Positions 33,873 through 43,113 of a stretch of 64,000 bases of DNA are shown here, piece by piece. Source of the DNA: CAWGQN01 sp963824885. GTDB taxonomy: Bacteria; Actinomycetota; Actinomycetes; Actinomycetales; Microbacteriaceae. How positions within the stretch are numbered: the first letter of the stretch is position 1; the number at the start of each line of letters is the position of its first letter. The stretch is taken from positions 1 through 64,000 of the forward strand of contig CAWGQN010000010.1 in assembly GCA_963824885.1 (NCBI GenBank), given 5' to 3'. A model generated the notes under the pieces. The model was given only the letters and a program-made list of their open reading frames with translations, was not told the DNA's origin and searched no databases. A program made the translations under genes and the position numbers.

Positions 33873-35381
33873 GTGCCCGCACACGACTCTCGTGAGAAAC
33901 GTCGGTCGCCAATCCACAGTTGCATGATCGAGAGTATGGACGATTTAGTAGCGGCGAATCCCCGCGTCGCGGGGTATCGGCTTGAACGACGAGTGGCGAC
34001 AATGTCTACGAGTGAAATGTGGCTTGGCTACCCCGAATTGTCGTCGCGTGACGACGCCGAGCATGCGCAGATAGCATCGAGTGCCGTCGCCATCAAGGTA
34101 CCTCGCTCACGACGTGCCGCGCAATGGCCACACGATGAATCAATCGCGCTGTCTCGCGTGAGCTCTCCTCACGTCGTGGCGCTAGTTCGTGGGGTTTGTG
34201 ATCGTTCAACGGGTGCCGTCCTAATATTTCGCTACCTCGCGGGACCATCACTCGATGAGCTTCTCGCGAAAAGGAGGCGCCTGACGTGCGCTGAGATTGC
34301 GACAATAATAATTGCGCTGAGTCGCGCGTTGCAAGCACTCTCGAATGCCCGAGTCGATCACCGTCGACTGACCATCGAGCGAATTCGATTCGACGAGTGT
34401 GGCATGCCCGTCATCACGGGGTTCGGACAGGCAATTTCGAGCGGGACGCCCACGAGCGGGGTGCGGAAAGACGTGATTGACTTTGCCGCGATAGTGCACC
34501 ATCTTGTCGATAACGCACGCGATTCGTGGCCCGGAGATTCTCGAGACGTGATTGGCCGGTTGCTTCGACGAACAGGTCGAGGTGAGGGCGGAAGCGGCAT
34601 TTTCGCGCGATGGGAAAGCGCTCTTTTTGGCGCATTGAACCCGGAACCCGTTGACCTTGACACGAAACGAGATCGCGTTCGCCTTCGATCACATCCCGAA
34701 ACACGACGGCACGCCTTTGGCAGCGTGCGATCACCCGTGCCCACTGCCGCTCGATCGGTCAAGCGAAAGAGAGACTTTTCGATTGTTCGACGTGTGAAAC
34801 GTCTGTCTACCAGAACTCGCGCGATCAGTCTCGCGTGCACGGTCGCCACGAGTGGACTGTGCGTCGCGTTGTGTGGCTCGTGGCCGTCGAGTCCGAAAGG
34901 TGCATCCGAGGTGCGCGATTACGTCGCGGAGTCTGGGCCTGACGTAACGAGCGCGACGACCGGGTCCGAATTGCCCCGGCACACCGAAAACGACGGCGGC
35001 TCCGGGACAGACGACGTCGCTTACGCGGCGGTTCGCGGCGCCGATCCCATTGCGGCAACCAACGCGCTTCTTGGTCTTCGGTCCGACTGTATACGCCAAA
35101 CTGAACCGGAGTGCGTTGACGCGATCGATGAACCCGGCTCAGTGCAATGGACTGACGATAGACAGCTGATACTCGAATCGACGTCGTCACGCCCGGCTCA
35201 TCGGGATAGCTCATCGTCGATCAACTCGGGAGAATTCGCGATTCCACGCTTGGTTAGTTCCCTCGGCGCCGCCGCAGTACTCGCACTCGATCAGTCCGAC
35301 GGTGCGAATCCGACGTCGGTCCTTGTTATCAAGGGCGACGCTGGGTGGCGCATTCGAGAAATTTTCGCGTCAAGTGGTTGA
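33873..35381 (+). CDS. Membrane-anchored pseudokinase (Ser/Thr kinase-like)
   Basis: 502 residues from GTG 33873 (GGAG eight bases upstream; ATG 33936 is an alternative). Residues about 35-260 have the kinase fold outline: beta-3 Lys75 in VAIKVPRS, a Glu89 candidate in helix C, and hinge text LIFRYLAGPSLDELL. The catalytic loop reads HRRLTIER (163-170), so the catalytic Asp and metal-binding Asn are both Arg, and the DFG motif reads GFG (183-185). It should be unable to transfer phosphate. A basic stretch, one membrane helix (about 318-336) and a 165-residue external domain follow. Position between lipB and the E2 gene is seen in relatives, but the role is unknown. Confidence 0.82.
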   Translation: MPAHDSREKRRSPIHSCMIESMDDLVAANPRVAGYRLERRVATMSTSEMWLGYPELSSRDDAEHAQIASSAVAIKVPRSRRAAQWPHDESIALSRVSSPHVVALVRGVCDRSTGAVLIFRYLAGPSLDELLAKRRRLTCAEIATIIIALSRALQALSNARVDHRRLTIERIRFDECGMPVITGFGQAISSGTPTSGVRKDVIDFAAIVHHLVDNARDSWPGDSRDVIGRLLRRTGRGEGGSGIFARWESALFGALNPEPVDLDTKRDRVRLRSHPETRRHAFGSVRSPVPTAARSVKRKRDFSIVRRVKRLSTRTRAISLACTVATSGLCVALCGSWPSSPKGASEVRDYVAESGPDVTSATTGSELPRHTENDGGSGTDDVAYAAVRGADPIAATNALLGLRSDCIRQTEPECVDAIDEPGSVQWTDDRQLILESTSSRPAHRDSSSSINSGEFAIPRLVSSLGAAAVLALDQSDGANPTSVLVIKGDAGWRIREIFASSG

Positions 35382-35404
35382 CTATTTCGGTGACGAGACG
35401 CGCA

Positions 35405-36844
35405 CTAAATGCCAAGGACGTTCTCGAACTGGCCTTCCTCGAGCCGAGATTTTATTGCGACGAGAAAACGTGACGCATCGGCGCCGTCAATCACACGATG
35501 ATCATACGAGAGCGACAAATAGACCGTCGACCGGATTCCAATCGAGTCCACGCCTTCGGCCGACAACACAACGGGTTTTTTTGTGACTATCCCGGTTCCC
35601 AAAATCGCGACTTGAGGAAGAAACACGACGGGAGTGTCGAATACCGCTCCACGCGAACCCGTGTTGGTCAGGGTGAAGGTACCTCCCGCGAGCTCGTCGG
35701 GTTTGAGCTGGTTCGCACGCGTTCGCTCGGCCAGGTCGGCAATGCGGAGGGCGAGTTCGGCGATATTGAGAGCTCCCGCGTCACGAACGACGGGAGTGAG
35801 GAGACCCCGCGTGGTATCAACGGCAATACTGAGGTTTTCATGGTCAGGATAGACAATCGAATCCCCCTCTATTGTTGAGTTGATCACGGGATACGCCTGG
35901 AGGGCCTCGGTCGCGGCAAGCGCAAAAAACGGCAAGAAGGTCAGCTTGGTACCGGTTGACGTGTGAAAAATCTCCTTGACGCGATTACGCAATTCGGCGA
36001 CTCTCGTCACGTCCGCTTCGACAACTGTCGTCAATTGAGCCGATGTTTGAAGCGAAAGGACGGCTCGCTCCGCGACAACTCGCCTCAACCGCGACATGGC
36101 TTCGGTCGTACCACGCAACGGGGACGCCGAGGCTTTCGTCTGTTCAATCGGGGGGTCCGCAACCCGTTGAGCCGCGAGAACATCGTGTTTACGAATGCGT
36201 CCGCCAACGCCGGTTCCGACCAGGGTTGAGAGGTCAACCCCTTTCTCGTGTGCGAGTTTGCGGACGAGCGGTGTCACGTACTCCACTTTTCCGCCGCCTC
36301 GCTGAGCAGCGGCAGGCGGGGTCGCATCATCCGGCGCCGCGGGCGGCTCGATTGCCGACGAAGGATCGTTCTCGCGAGTACTGGTGAATGGGACAACGAC
36401 GGGATCGAAGGGCGGTTTCGACGGGGATGTGGGCGGTTCGACGGAGTCCGCTTGTACGTCGTCGGTTGACGGGGAAATCGCTTGAGTACCATCCTCCGAC
36501 GAATTGGACTCTTCGGGGACGGGGGGGGCACCGTCACGGGTCGGCGCCGGTGGCGGGACCTCGTGTGAGACAGGTGGCGCCTCATCACCCTGGGATACCG
36601 GCCCCACACCGTCGTCAATCGTAGCGAGGGGCGTTCCTACTTCGACCGTCTGATCTTCTTGGACAAGAATAGATTCGACGGTTCCACTCACGGGTGAGGG
36701 AATCTCTGTGTCGACCTTGTCCGTCGAAACCTCGAGCAGCGGCTCGTCAACTTCGACGTGATCGCCGACTTTTTTTAGCCAGCGGGTGACCGTACCCTCG
36801 GTAACGCTTTCTCCAAGTGCGGGAAGGCTGACAGATTCGCTCAT
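35405..36844 (-). CDS. sucB: Dihydrolipoamide acyltransferase (E2) of 2-oxoacid dehydrogenase
   Basis: Core of the pyruvate (and perhaps 2-oxoglutarate) dehydrogenase complex. 479 residues from ATG 36844. A single lipoyl domain (residues 1-80) holds the lipoylated Lys in VSTDKVDTEIPSPVSG. A Pro/Ser/Asp-rich linker spans about 80-190, followed by the E1/E3-binding domain (VTPLVRKLAHEKGVDLSTLV) and the catalytic domain with LSYDHRVIDGADASRFL. Actinobacterial genomes often share one E2 between complexes, so sucB versus aceF naming is uncertain. It lies 74 bp downstream of lpdA. Confidence 0.92.
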   Translation of the reverse strand: MSESVSLPALGESVTEGTVTRWLKKVGDHVEVDEPLLEVSTDKVDTEIPSPVSGTVESILVQEDQTVEVGTPLATIDDGVGPVSQGDEAPPVSHEVPPPAPTRDGAPPVPEESNSSEDGTQAISPSTDDVQADSVEPPTSPSKPPFDPVVVPFTSTRENDPSSAIEPPAAPDDATPPAAAQRGGGKVEYVTPLVRKLAHEKGVDLSTLVGTGVGGRIRKHDVLAAQRVADPPIEQTKASASPLRGTTEAMSRLRRVVAERAVLSLQTSAQLTTVVEADVTRVAELRNRVKEIFHTSTGTKLTFLPFFALAATEALQAYPVINSTIEGDSIVYPDHENLSIAVDTTRGLLTPVVRDAGALNIAELALRIADLAERTRANQLKPDELAGGTFTLTNTGSRGAVFDTPVVFLPQVAILGTGIVTKKPVVLSAEGVDSIGIRSTVYLSLSYDHRVIDGADASRFLVAIKSRLEEGQFENVLGI

Positions 36845-36918
36845 AAACATGTCTCCTTAGACCGTTTTATTTCGTTTCTCAGTGTAGTTAACGCGTAACT
36901 CTCGTGTGATGGAGTCGA

Positions 36919-38292
36919 TCAATTCGCGTGCAATGGCGTTCCTGCGAGAGCGAGATGCGCTTCACCGAGTGCTTCGTCTTGAGTTGGGTGGGCATGCACG
37001 AGGTGTGAAACGTCTTCGGGGTAGGCCTCCCAATTCACAATGAGTTGAGCCTCTCCAATGAGCTCGCCGACGCGCGCACCAATCATGTGTATGCCAACAA
37101 CGGGGCCGTCATTGACTCGTACAACCTTCACGAAACCGCTTGTACCGAGGATGTGGCTCTTCCCGTTTCCCGCAAGGTTATAGCTATAAGAGGTAACGTT
37201 CTCCGCACCGTGGGCTTCTGAGGCCTTGGCCTCGGTGAGTCCAACCGAGGCCACCTCGGGGTCGCTGTAGGTAACTTTTGGAATATTGATATCGTCGACA
37301 GCGAGCGGCGTGAGCCCTGCTATTTCGTCTGCTACGAAAATTCCTTGCTGGAACCCTCGATGCGCAAGTTGTACCCCCGGGACGATATCCCCAACTGCGT
37401 AGATTGAGGGAACACTCGTTTGAAGGCGCTCGTTGGTGACAACGAAGCCTCGATCAACGGCGACTCCGACGCTTTCGAATCCCAGGCCCGCAGTAGCCGG
37501 TCCGCGCCCGACGGCAACAAGCAGCAAGTCGGCTTCGACCTTGTCGCCGTTCTCGAGCGACACGACGACACCGTTGTCGTTTTGTTCGACACTCGCAAAA
37601 CGCACGCCAAGTGAAAATCCGATCCCTCGCTTACGGAATGCACGTTCAAATTGCTTGCTTACCGCCTCATCTTCGTTGGGAACGAGGTGGGGGAGCGCTT
37701 CGATGATTGTCACCTCGGCGCCGAATGACTTCCACACGCTCGCGAATTCAACGCCAATCACTCCTCCCCCGAGAATCGCAACCTTTCGGGGAATAAAATC
37801 AAGTTCGAGCGCCTCGGAACTAGTAATGACCCGACCGCCAATTTCGAGGCCGGGAAGTGATCGAGAATACGACCCCGTCGCGAGAACCACACTTTTTCCT
37901 GAGACGGTCGTATTGTCCACCTGAACGGCAGTTGGCGAAATTAGTTTGCCTTCGCCCGAAATCACCGTGATGTTTCGAGCGGCCATAAGCCCCTGGAGAC
38001 CCTTGTATTTGCTCGAGACAATTGCTTCGCGATAAGCGGCAACCGCGGCGATGTCTACCTCATGAAACGTGGTGCGCACGCCGAATTTGGCGGATTCGCG
38101 CGAAACGTCGGCCACCTCGGCAGAGTGAAGGAGGGCTTTCGTCGGAATGCATCCACGATGAAGGCACGTGCCGCCGACACGATCCTTTTCGATTACGGCA
38201 ACACTCAGTCCACGTTGACTTGCACGGAGCGCCGCCGCATAGCCGCCGCTCCCTCCACCGAGTACAACAAGGTCAAACTTCTGCTCCGACAC
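36919..38292 (-). CDS. lpdA: Dihydrolipoyl dehydrogenase (E3)
   Basis: Reoxidises dihydrolipoamide on E2 and reduces NAD. 457 residues. FAD-binding LVVLGGGSGGYAAALRASQ, redox disulfide GGTCLHRGCIPTKALL, NAD-binding VAILGGGVIGVEFASVW, FAD-binding IYAVGDIVPGVQLAHRGFQQ, and the active-site His-Glu pair in HAHPTQDEALGEAHLAL. It is upstream of the E2 gene on the same strand; the 220 bp before it are shared with the divergent PAC2 gene. Confidence 0.95.
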   Translation of the reverse strand: MSEQKFDLVVLGGGSGGYAAALRASQRGLSVAVIEKDRVGGTCLHRGCIPTKALLHSAEVADVSRESAKFGVRTTFHEVDIAAVAAYREAIVSSKYKGLQGLMAARNITVISGEGKLISPTAVQVDNTTVSGKSVVLATGSYSRSLPGLEIGGRVITSSEALELDFIPRKVAILGGGVIGVEFASVWKSFGAEVTIIEALPHLVPNEDEAVSKQFERAFRKRGIGFSLGVRFASVEQNDNGVVVSLENGDKVEADLLLVAVGRGPATAGLGFESVGVAVDRGFVVTNERLQTSVPSIYAVGDIVPGVQLAHRGFQQGIFVADEIAGLTPLAVDDINIPKVTYSDPEVASVGLTEAKASEAHGAENVTSYSYNLAGNGKSHILGTSGFVKVVRVNDGPVVGIHMIGARVGELIGEAQLIVNWEAYPEDVSHLVHAHPTQDEALGEAHLALAGTPLHAN

Positions 38293-38512
38293 TATTCAAG
38301 GACTCCTTTGCGCTGGGATCATGTTCGCCGTTTCGACTTTACTACCCGGAAGCTGGACCTTTGACTCTGGTCGATTCGCGTCTCGCTCGTGTCAATTGGA
38401 ATTTCCACCCACACGCTCTTGGTCGAAATTTCGGTCCCAATGGATGCCACCGCACACATACGCGACGGCATGGGTTCGCAAGGGATGATCGTCGGGCGAT
38501 TAGAGTTGACGT

Positions 38513-39442
38513 ATGCGAAATCCGGAGGAGTTGTTCGTTCCCTCGGCCGAGAGAGTTGATGTTCCGGCCGGGCTCCCCTTGGTGGCGGCATTGACCGGCT
38601 TTGCTGATGCGGGCGCCGCGCTCAGCCAGTTAAACGACTATTTCATCCAGACGTTGAGGCATCGTCCGGTTGTGACATTTGACGTTGACGAATTGCTAGA
38701 TTACCGGGCCCGACGCCCGTCGATTTATTTTGATCAAGATCACCTCGTTGATTACGAACCCGCTCAACTTGCCGTATCTCTCGTTCATGACGAGCTTGAG
38801 CAGCCGTTCTTGCTCCTGACGGGTTTCGAGCCGGACTTTCAGTGGGAGCGGTTCACAAGCGCGGTTCTCCTCTTGATTGAACGGTTTCGCGTCGCGACCG
38901 TGACGTGGGTTCATTCGATTCCCATGCCGGTGCCCCACACCCGTCCAATTGGTGTGACCGTCAGCGGAAACCGACCCGATCTCGCCGAGTCAATGTCCGT
39001 GTGGAAGCCGCACACTCAAGTTCCCGCGACCGCGTTGCATTTGCTCGAATATCGCCTTCAAGATGGTGAACGACCGACGGCAGGTTTCGTCTTACTGATT
39101 CCTCATTATCTTTCTGACACGGAGTATCCGATTGCAGCCGTTTCCGCAATTGAGTGCCTGAGTGCGGCGACAGGACTCATTTTTCCCACTGATCAGTTGC
39201 GGGAAAACGGCCGGGACTTTGTCGGCAAGATCGATGAGCAGGTTGAGGGAAACCAAGAACTCAATAGGCTCGTGAGAACCCTTGAAGATCGATATGACAC
39301 ATATATGGCGGGCACGGTGCTTCGTTCACCATTGACCGACGAAGACGGCGCGTTGCCCACGGCCGACGAGATCGCTGCCGAGCTCGAGAAATTCCTGGCA
39401 TTCCGACACCGGGGTGACAACGATCCGGGAGTGACGCTCTAG
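38513..39442 (+). CDS. PAC2-family protein (proteasome assembly chaperone-like)
   Basis: 309 residues with the PAC2 fold: PLVAALTGFADAGAALSQLN, VVTFDVDELLDYRARRPSIY, LLTGFEPDFQWERFTSAVLL and VTWVHSIPMPVPHTRPIGVT. In actinobacteria such proteins lie just before sigA, as here, and some mycobacterial members are linked to the Pup-proteasome system. No proteasome gene is in this window, so partner and role are unknown. ATG 38513 lies in the lpdA-divergent region. Confidence 0.9.
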   Translation: MRNPEELFVPSAERVDVPAGLPLVAALTGFADAGAALSQLNDYFIQTLRHRPVVTFDVDELLDYRARRPSIYFDQDHLVDYEPAQLAVSLVHDELEQPFLLLTGFEPDFQWERFTSAVLLLIERFRVATVTWVHSIPMPVPHTRPIGVTVSGNRPDLAESMSVWKPHTQVPATALHLLEYRLQDGERPTAGFVLLIPHYLSDTEYPIAAVSAIECLSAATGLIFPTDQLRENGRDFVGKIDEQVEGNQELNRLVRTLEDRYDTYMAGTVLRSPLTDEDGALPTADEIAAELEKFLAFRHRGDNDPGVTL

Positions 39443-39727
39443 CGGAGACGTCACAACGTTCCTCGGTGAGTATTTTCGCGTCGAAATGGCTCTCGCTTCA
39501 CTGCGTCGGAATGACCCGAGGGCGAGGGTGCCGCTCGCTCGTCATGGCGAGACGAATCGCCTAGGCATGCAATAATTATCGGTAGGACCCGTTCTCTTTT
39601 GGCACGTGCATTTTCTTGAAAATGTGATATTGCCAAAATTTGACATGGGTCCAAATCGTGTCCAAACACAACCGGAACTGGTCGGCAGGGACAACACGAC
39701 TTGCGCACTGGATCGGAAGGTCAGGGA
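39443..39727. other. 285-bp intergenic region before sigA
   Basis: No gene is visible on either strand. It presumably holds the sigA promoter; the region around 39610-39660 is the most AT-rich part (TTGAAAATGTGATATTGCC, AATTTGACATGGG) but no convincing -35/-10 pair can be fixed. GGAAGG just before 39728 is the sigA ribosome binding site. Confidence 0.4.
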
Positions 39728-41020
39728 ATGGCAACCAATGTACCGAAGGCTGGCGCTGCGAATGCCTCGAAGACGAGGGCTTCCGCTCGCCAAGCCGCTG
39801 GTGGGACGAAAAAGAAAGCATCGTCACCTCGCACACGAGAACGTGCCGAATCAGCTGAATCCGAACCGAATGCTCCTCTTGAATCCGAGAGCGAATCCGA
39901 AGTCAACGTGAGTGCCGATGACGGTCCAGTAACGCACGCTGACGATGACGTCGTTGATGAAGAGGTGAATTCTCTCGACGGTAAAAACGATGACGACGAT
40001 AAAGACCAACCCGCTGAGTCGTCGGGCGATGACGCGATTGCGAAAGGCGCTCTCGTACTCTCTCTGGTTGATGACGACGAGGTTCCGGTCTACTCGAACG
40101 CAATTACAGGAGCGACCGCCGATCCCGTCAAGGATTATCTCAAGCAAATCGGCAAAGTAGCCCTCCTCAACGCGGCAGAAGAAGTTGAATTAGCAATGCG
40201 CATTGAGGCGGGGCTTTTTGCCGAAGACAAGCTCGCCAATACGGAGTCACTCGCACCACAGCTTCGCCGAGAGCTGCAGTGGGTCTCGAAAGATGGACAG
40301 CGCGCAAAGAGCCATTTGCTTGGAGCAAACCTACGCCTCGTGGTGAGCCTCGCCAAGCGGTATACGGGTCGAGGCATGCAATTTCTCGACCTCATACAAG
40401 AGGGGAATTTAGGCCTCATCCGCGCGGTAGAGAAATTTGACTACACCAAGGGTTTCAAGTTTTCGACCTACGCCACGTGGTGGATCCGACAGGCGATTAC
40501 GCGGGCAATGGCTGATCAGGCCCGCACAATTCGGATTCCAGTGCACATGGTCGAGGTCATCAACAAACTTGCTCGAGTTCAGCGTCAAATGTTGCAAGAT
40601 CTCGGCCGCGAGCCCACGCCCGAAGAGCTCAGCCGGGAGCTAGATATGCCGCCTGAGAAGGTCATCGAGGTTCAAAAGTATGGTCGAGAACCAATCTCGC
40701 TTCATACCCCTCTCGGTGAAGACGGAGACAGCGAATTTGGTGATCTGATCGAAGACACCGAGGCAGTTGTGCCAGCCGACGCGGTCGGTTTTACGATGTT
40801 GCAAAAACAACTCGAGTCACTCCTTGACTCGCTTTCAGAGCGCGAAGCAGGAGTGATTCGCATGAGGTTTGGACTTGGCGATGGCATGCCAAAGACGCTC
40901 GATCAAATCGGCGACACATTCGGAGTGACGCGCGAACGCATTCGTCAAATTGAATCGAAGACCATGGCGAAGTTGCGCCATCCTTCTCGGTCACAGTCGC
41001 TGCGAGACTATCTCGAGTAA
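39728..41020 (+). CDS. sigA: Primary RNA polymerase sigma factor
   Basis: 430 residues from ATG 39728 (GGAAGG upstream). An Ala/Lys-rich start and an acidic tract (about residues 45-110) precede region 1.2 (DPVKDYLKQIGKVALLNAAE). Region 2 contains LVVSLAKRYTGRGMQFLDLI and FSTYATWWIRQAITRAMADQ; region 3 has HMVEVINKLARVQRQML; region 4 has REAGVIRMRFGLGDG and the helix-turn-helix VTRERIRQIESKTMAKLRHP. This is the housekeeping group 1 pattern. murT starts eight bases after its stop, so the genes are probably co-transcribed. Confidence 0.96.
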   Translation: MATNVPKAGAANASKTRASARQAAGGTKKKASSPRTRERAESAESEPNAPLESESESEVNVSADDGPVTHADDDVVDEEVNSLDGKNDDDDKDQPAESSGDDAIAKGALVLSLVDDDEVPVYSNAITGATADPVKDYLKQIGKVALLNAAEEVELAMRIEAGLFAEDKLANTESLAPQLRRELQWVSKDGQRAKSHLLGANLRLVVSLAKRYTGRGMQFLDLIQEGNLGLIRAVEKFDYTKGFKFSTYATWWIRQAITRAMADQARTIRIPVHMVEVINKLARVQRQMLQDLGREPTPEELSRELDMPPEKVIEVQKYGREPISLHTPLGEDGDSEFGDLIEDTEAVVPADAVGFTMLQKQLESLLDSLSEREAGVIRMRFGLGDGMPKTLDQIGDTFGVTRERIRQIESKTMAKLRHPSRSQSLRDYLE

Positions 41021-41027
41021 CGAGCAC

Positions 41028-42305
41028 ATGCGTTATATACCGGTAATAATTATTGGTCGGGTCGTTCGAGCGGTTGCACGCATTCGAGCCAGAGGCGGCG
41101 GTACTGGAATCCCCGGCCTTGTGATGAACAAGATTGCGCCACGTTTTCTCACCTCGACGCTCAATGCTTTTCCGAGCGGCCTCGTCGTCGTCTCTGGAAC
41201 GAGTGGAAAGTCGACCACAACCAAGATGGTGGTCTCGATCCTCGAGGCACACGGCATGCGAGTTTTTACAAATCCGTCGACCGCCAATATTAGCCAAGGG
41301 ATCACGTCCGCTATTCTTGAGAAATCAGACGTGAGGGGACGGATCGACGCTGACATTGCGGTCGTAGAAATGGACGAGGCGTTCGCCGCGCTCCTCTCCG
41401 ACCGGCTTGATCCGCGCGTCGTCGTATTGACGAATGTCATGCTTGATGCTCTCGAAAGGTTTCACTCGGCGGAGCGGATTGCGGGAATGCTCAAAAAAAT
41501 TGCGACACGTGCAACTGAGGCCCTCGTTCTCAATCGCGACGATGCGGCGCTCGTCGAACTGGCCCCACGTGCTAACCGCGGGGTCGTGTCGACCAACTGG
41601 TACGGCGTGGCCGGTTCAGTCATGCGCGAGCAGCGCCATGGACTCGGTTATGCGCAAACGGCGAGCGAGCGATTGGAATTGGGGCGTGGCACGATTGTCA
41701 CCGAGGTTGAGGGGCGAAGCGCGACGTATGACGTTCACGGTGAACTGGAACACGTAACGCTCCCCGCGCGAGGGACTCATTACGCGGTCGATGCGGCGGG
41801 CGCATTAGAAGCGTCTCGCGCTTTACTGGGCCACACATTCGATTTAGCGCACGCGTCGAAAACACTGAGTTCAATGCGACCAGTTTTTGGGCGAGGCGAA
41901 ATTGTCACGCTGCGCGGAGAAGACGTCGAATTTGTTCTCGTCCAGAACTCGAGTAGTTTTCAGCTCAATTTGGATCACCTGGGCGGTCAACCCGAACAGC
42001 TTTTCGTCGCAATTGGCTCGGAAGAAGCGGACCCCTCGTGGTTGTGGAAGGTCGATATGGCGTCGCTCAGCCACGTCACTATCGTTTCTGGGATCAGAGC
42101 CGAAGAAATTGCATTGAGACTAATGTACGAGGGAATCCAGCTTGGTGACGTTGATCGAGATCTCGGTGCCGCTCTGGATCGCTTCCTCGCAATGCCGGCG
42201 CCCCAGTCCGGGCTTAAGACGGTCGTATTTTCGTCAGACTCGATGCGGCGAACGCGTCATCATTTGGGATTGACCGGTCCCGACGAGCAAAGGGTCACCG
42301 CGTGA
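41028..42305 (+). CDS. murT: MurT-like Mur-ligase (lipid II modification), divergent and lacking the zinc ribbon
   Basis: 425 residues. Mur-ligase P-loop VVSGTSGKSTTTKMVVSILE, followed by NPSTANISQGI and VVEMDEAFAALL. The C-terminal DUF1727 domain includes DPSWLWKVDM. Classical MurT activates the D-Glu alpha-carboxyl of lipid II and partners with GatD to make D-isoglutamine. Oddities: there is no Cys in the whole protein, so the four-Cys zinc ribbon normally inserted in the middle domain is absent, and the usual RDQLDRYGE motif is replaced by LDALERFHSAE. The stop overlaps the gatD start by four bases. It is likely active on ATP, but its acceptor or amine donor may have changed. Confidence 0.82.
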   Translation: MRYIPVIIIGRVVRAVARIRARGGGTGIPGLVMNKIAPRFLTSTLNAFPSGLVVVSGTSGKSTTTKMVVSILEAHGMRVFTNPSTANISQGITSAILEKSDVRGRIDADIAVVEMDEAFAALLSDRLDPRVVVLTNVMLDALERFHSAERIAGMLKKIATRATEALVLNRDDAALVELAPRANRGVVSTNWYGVAGSVMREQRHGLGYAQTASERLELGRGTIVTEVEGRSATYDVHGELEHVTLPARGTHYAVDAAGALEASRALLGHTFDLAHASKTLSSMRPVFGRGEIVTLRGEDVEFVLVQNSSSFQLNLDHLGGQPEQLFVAIGSEEADPSWLWKVDMASLSHVTIVSGIRAEEIALRLMYEGIQLGDVDRDLGAALDRFLAMPAPQSGLKTVVFSSDSMRRTRHHLGLTGPDEQRVTA

Positions 42306-43048
42306 GTGCCACCGTGACAATCGTCTCACTCTTTCCCGATCTTCTGAATATCAACGGAGATGCCGCGAACGCAACGGTGCTCGAGACCCGGGCGCGGTGG
42401 AGCGGGTTGGATTGTCGACTGGCACGTGTGGGAGTTGGTGACGATGTTGGACCAGAGCGGCCGGAAATCGTTGTAATCGGTTCCGGTTCCGATGCCGAAT
42501 TGCCCGTCGCCTTGGCCGAGCTTCGGCGCATTGAGGGCTCCCTTCGAGAGTGGGTCACACACGATGTTCCCATTTTGGCGATTGGCACGAGTTGGGAGCT
42601 CCTTTCCGATTATGTTGACACTGGAACTCAACCGCCTCTTGAGGGGTTGGGGATATTTTCCGGGCACGCGGCGCCTGCCCCGCGACGAATCGCGAGTGAA
42701 CTGGTCGTGGATTCCCCGTTTGGACGGCTTTTCGGGTTCGAGAATCACGCTCGTAGCTACAGTATTGGTGCACAATGTCAGCCCCTCGGGACCGTCGTTC
42801 ACGGGACCGGAAACGGTGAGGGCGCTCGTGAGGGGGTTTTGATCGGCAACCTCGTCGGTACGCACTTACACGGTCCCGTTCTTGCGAGGAACCCGACCTT
42901 AGCAGATCAATTGTTGTCAATTGCCACAGTGCGTACCGGAAATTTGATGGGGAGCGACATCAAAGAAGAATTGCGAACCGCTGACGCGATGGCGTCTGCT
43001 GCCCGCGCGATCATCGCGACCCAATTGGGATTATCGGTAGAGAGATAA
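42302..43048 (+). CDS. gatD: GatD-like class I amidotransferase without the catalytic Cys
   Basis: 248 residues, class I glutaminase fold. The His motif GTHLHGPVLARNP is present and EGLGIFSGHA corresponds to the family region after the nucleophile. The nucleophile elbow, normally AICGGYQLLG in GatD, reads AIGTSWELLS: residue 95 is Gly (codon GGC at 42584-42586). The only Cys residues (position 38 and one in GAQCQPLG) are elsewhere. It should not hydrolyse glutamine. The GTG start overlaps the murT stop (GTGA), so the two subunits are made together, which argues that the complex is still used. Confidence 0.82.
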   Translation: MSATVTIVSLFPDLLNINGDAANATVLETRARWSGLDCRLARVGVGDDVGPERPEIVVIGSGSDAELPVALAELRRIEGSLREWVTHDVPILAIGTSWELLSDYVDTGTQPPLEGLGIFSGHAAPAPRRIASELVVDSPFGRLFGFENHARSYSIGAQCQPLGTVVHGTGNGEGAREGVLIGNLVGTHLHGPVLARNPTLADQLLSIATVRTGNLMGSDIKEELRTADAMASAARAIIATQLGLSVER

Positions 43049-43113
43049 ATCGGCGGATCCTCTCCTGACGACGCGATCCTCACTCGTGAGAATGACGTCA
43101 CATCGCCGGTTGT

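Noticed and set aside
33901..34060. Active Ser/Thr kinase annotation for the gene at 33.9 kb
   Set aside because: The HRD Asp, the downstream Asn and the DFG Asp are all replaced, so an active-kinase call is not supported.
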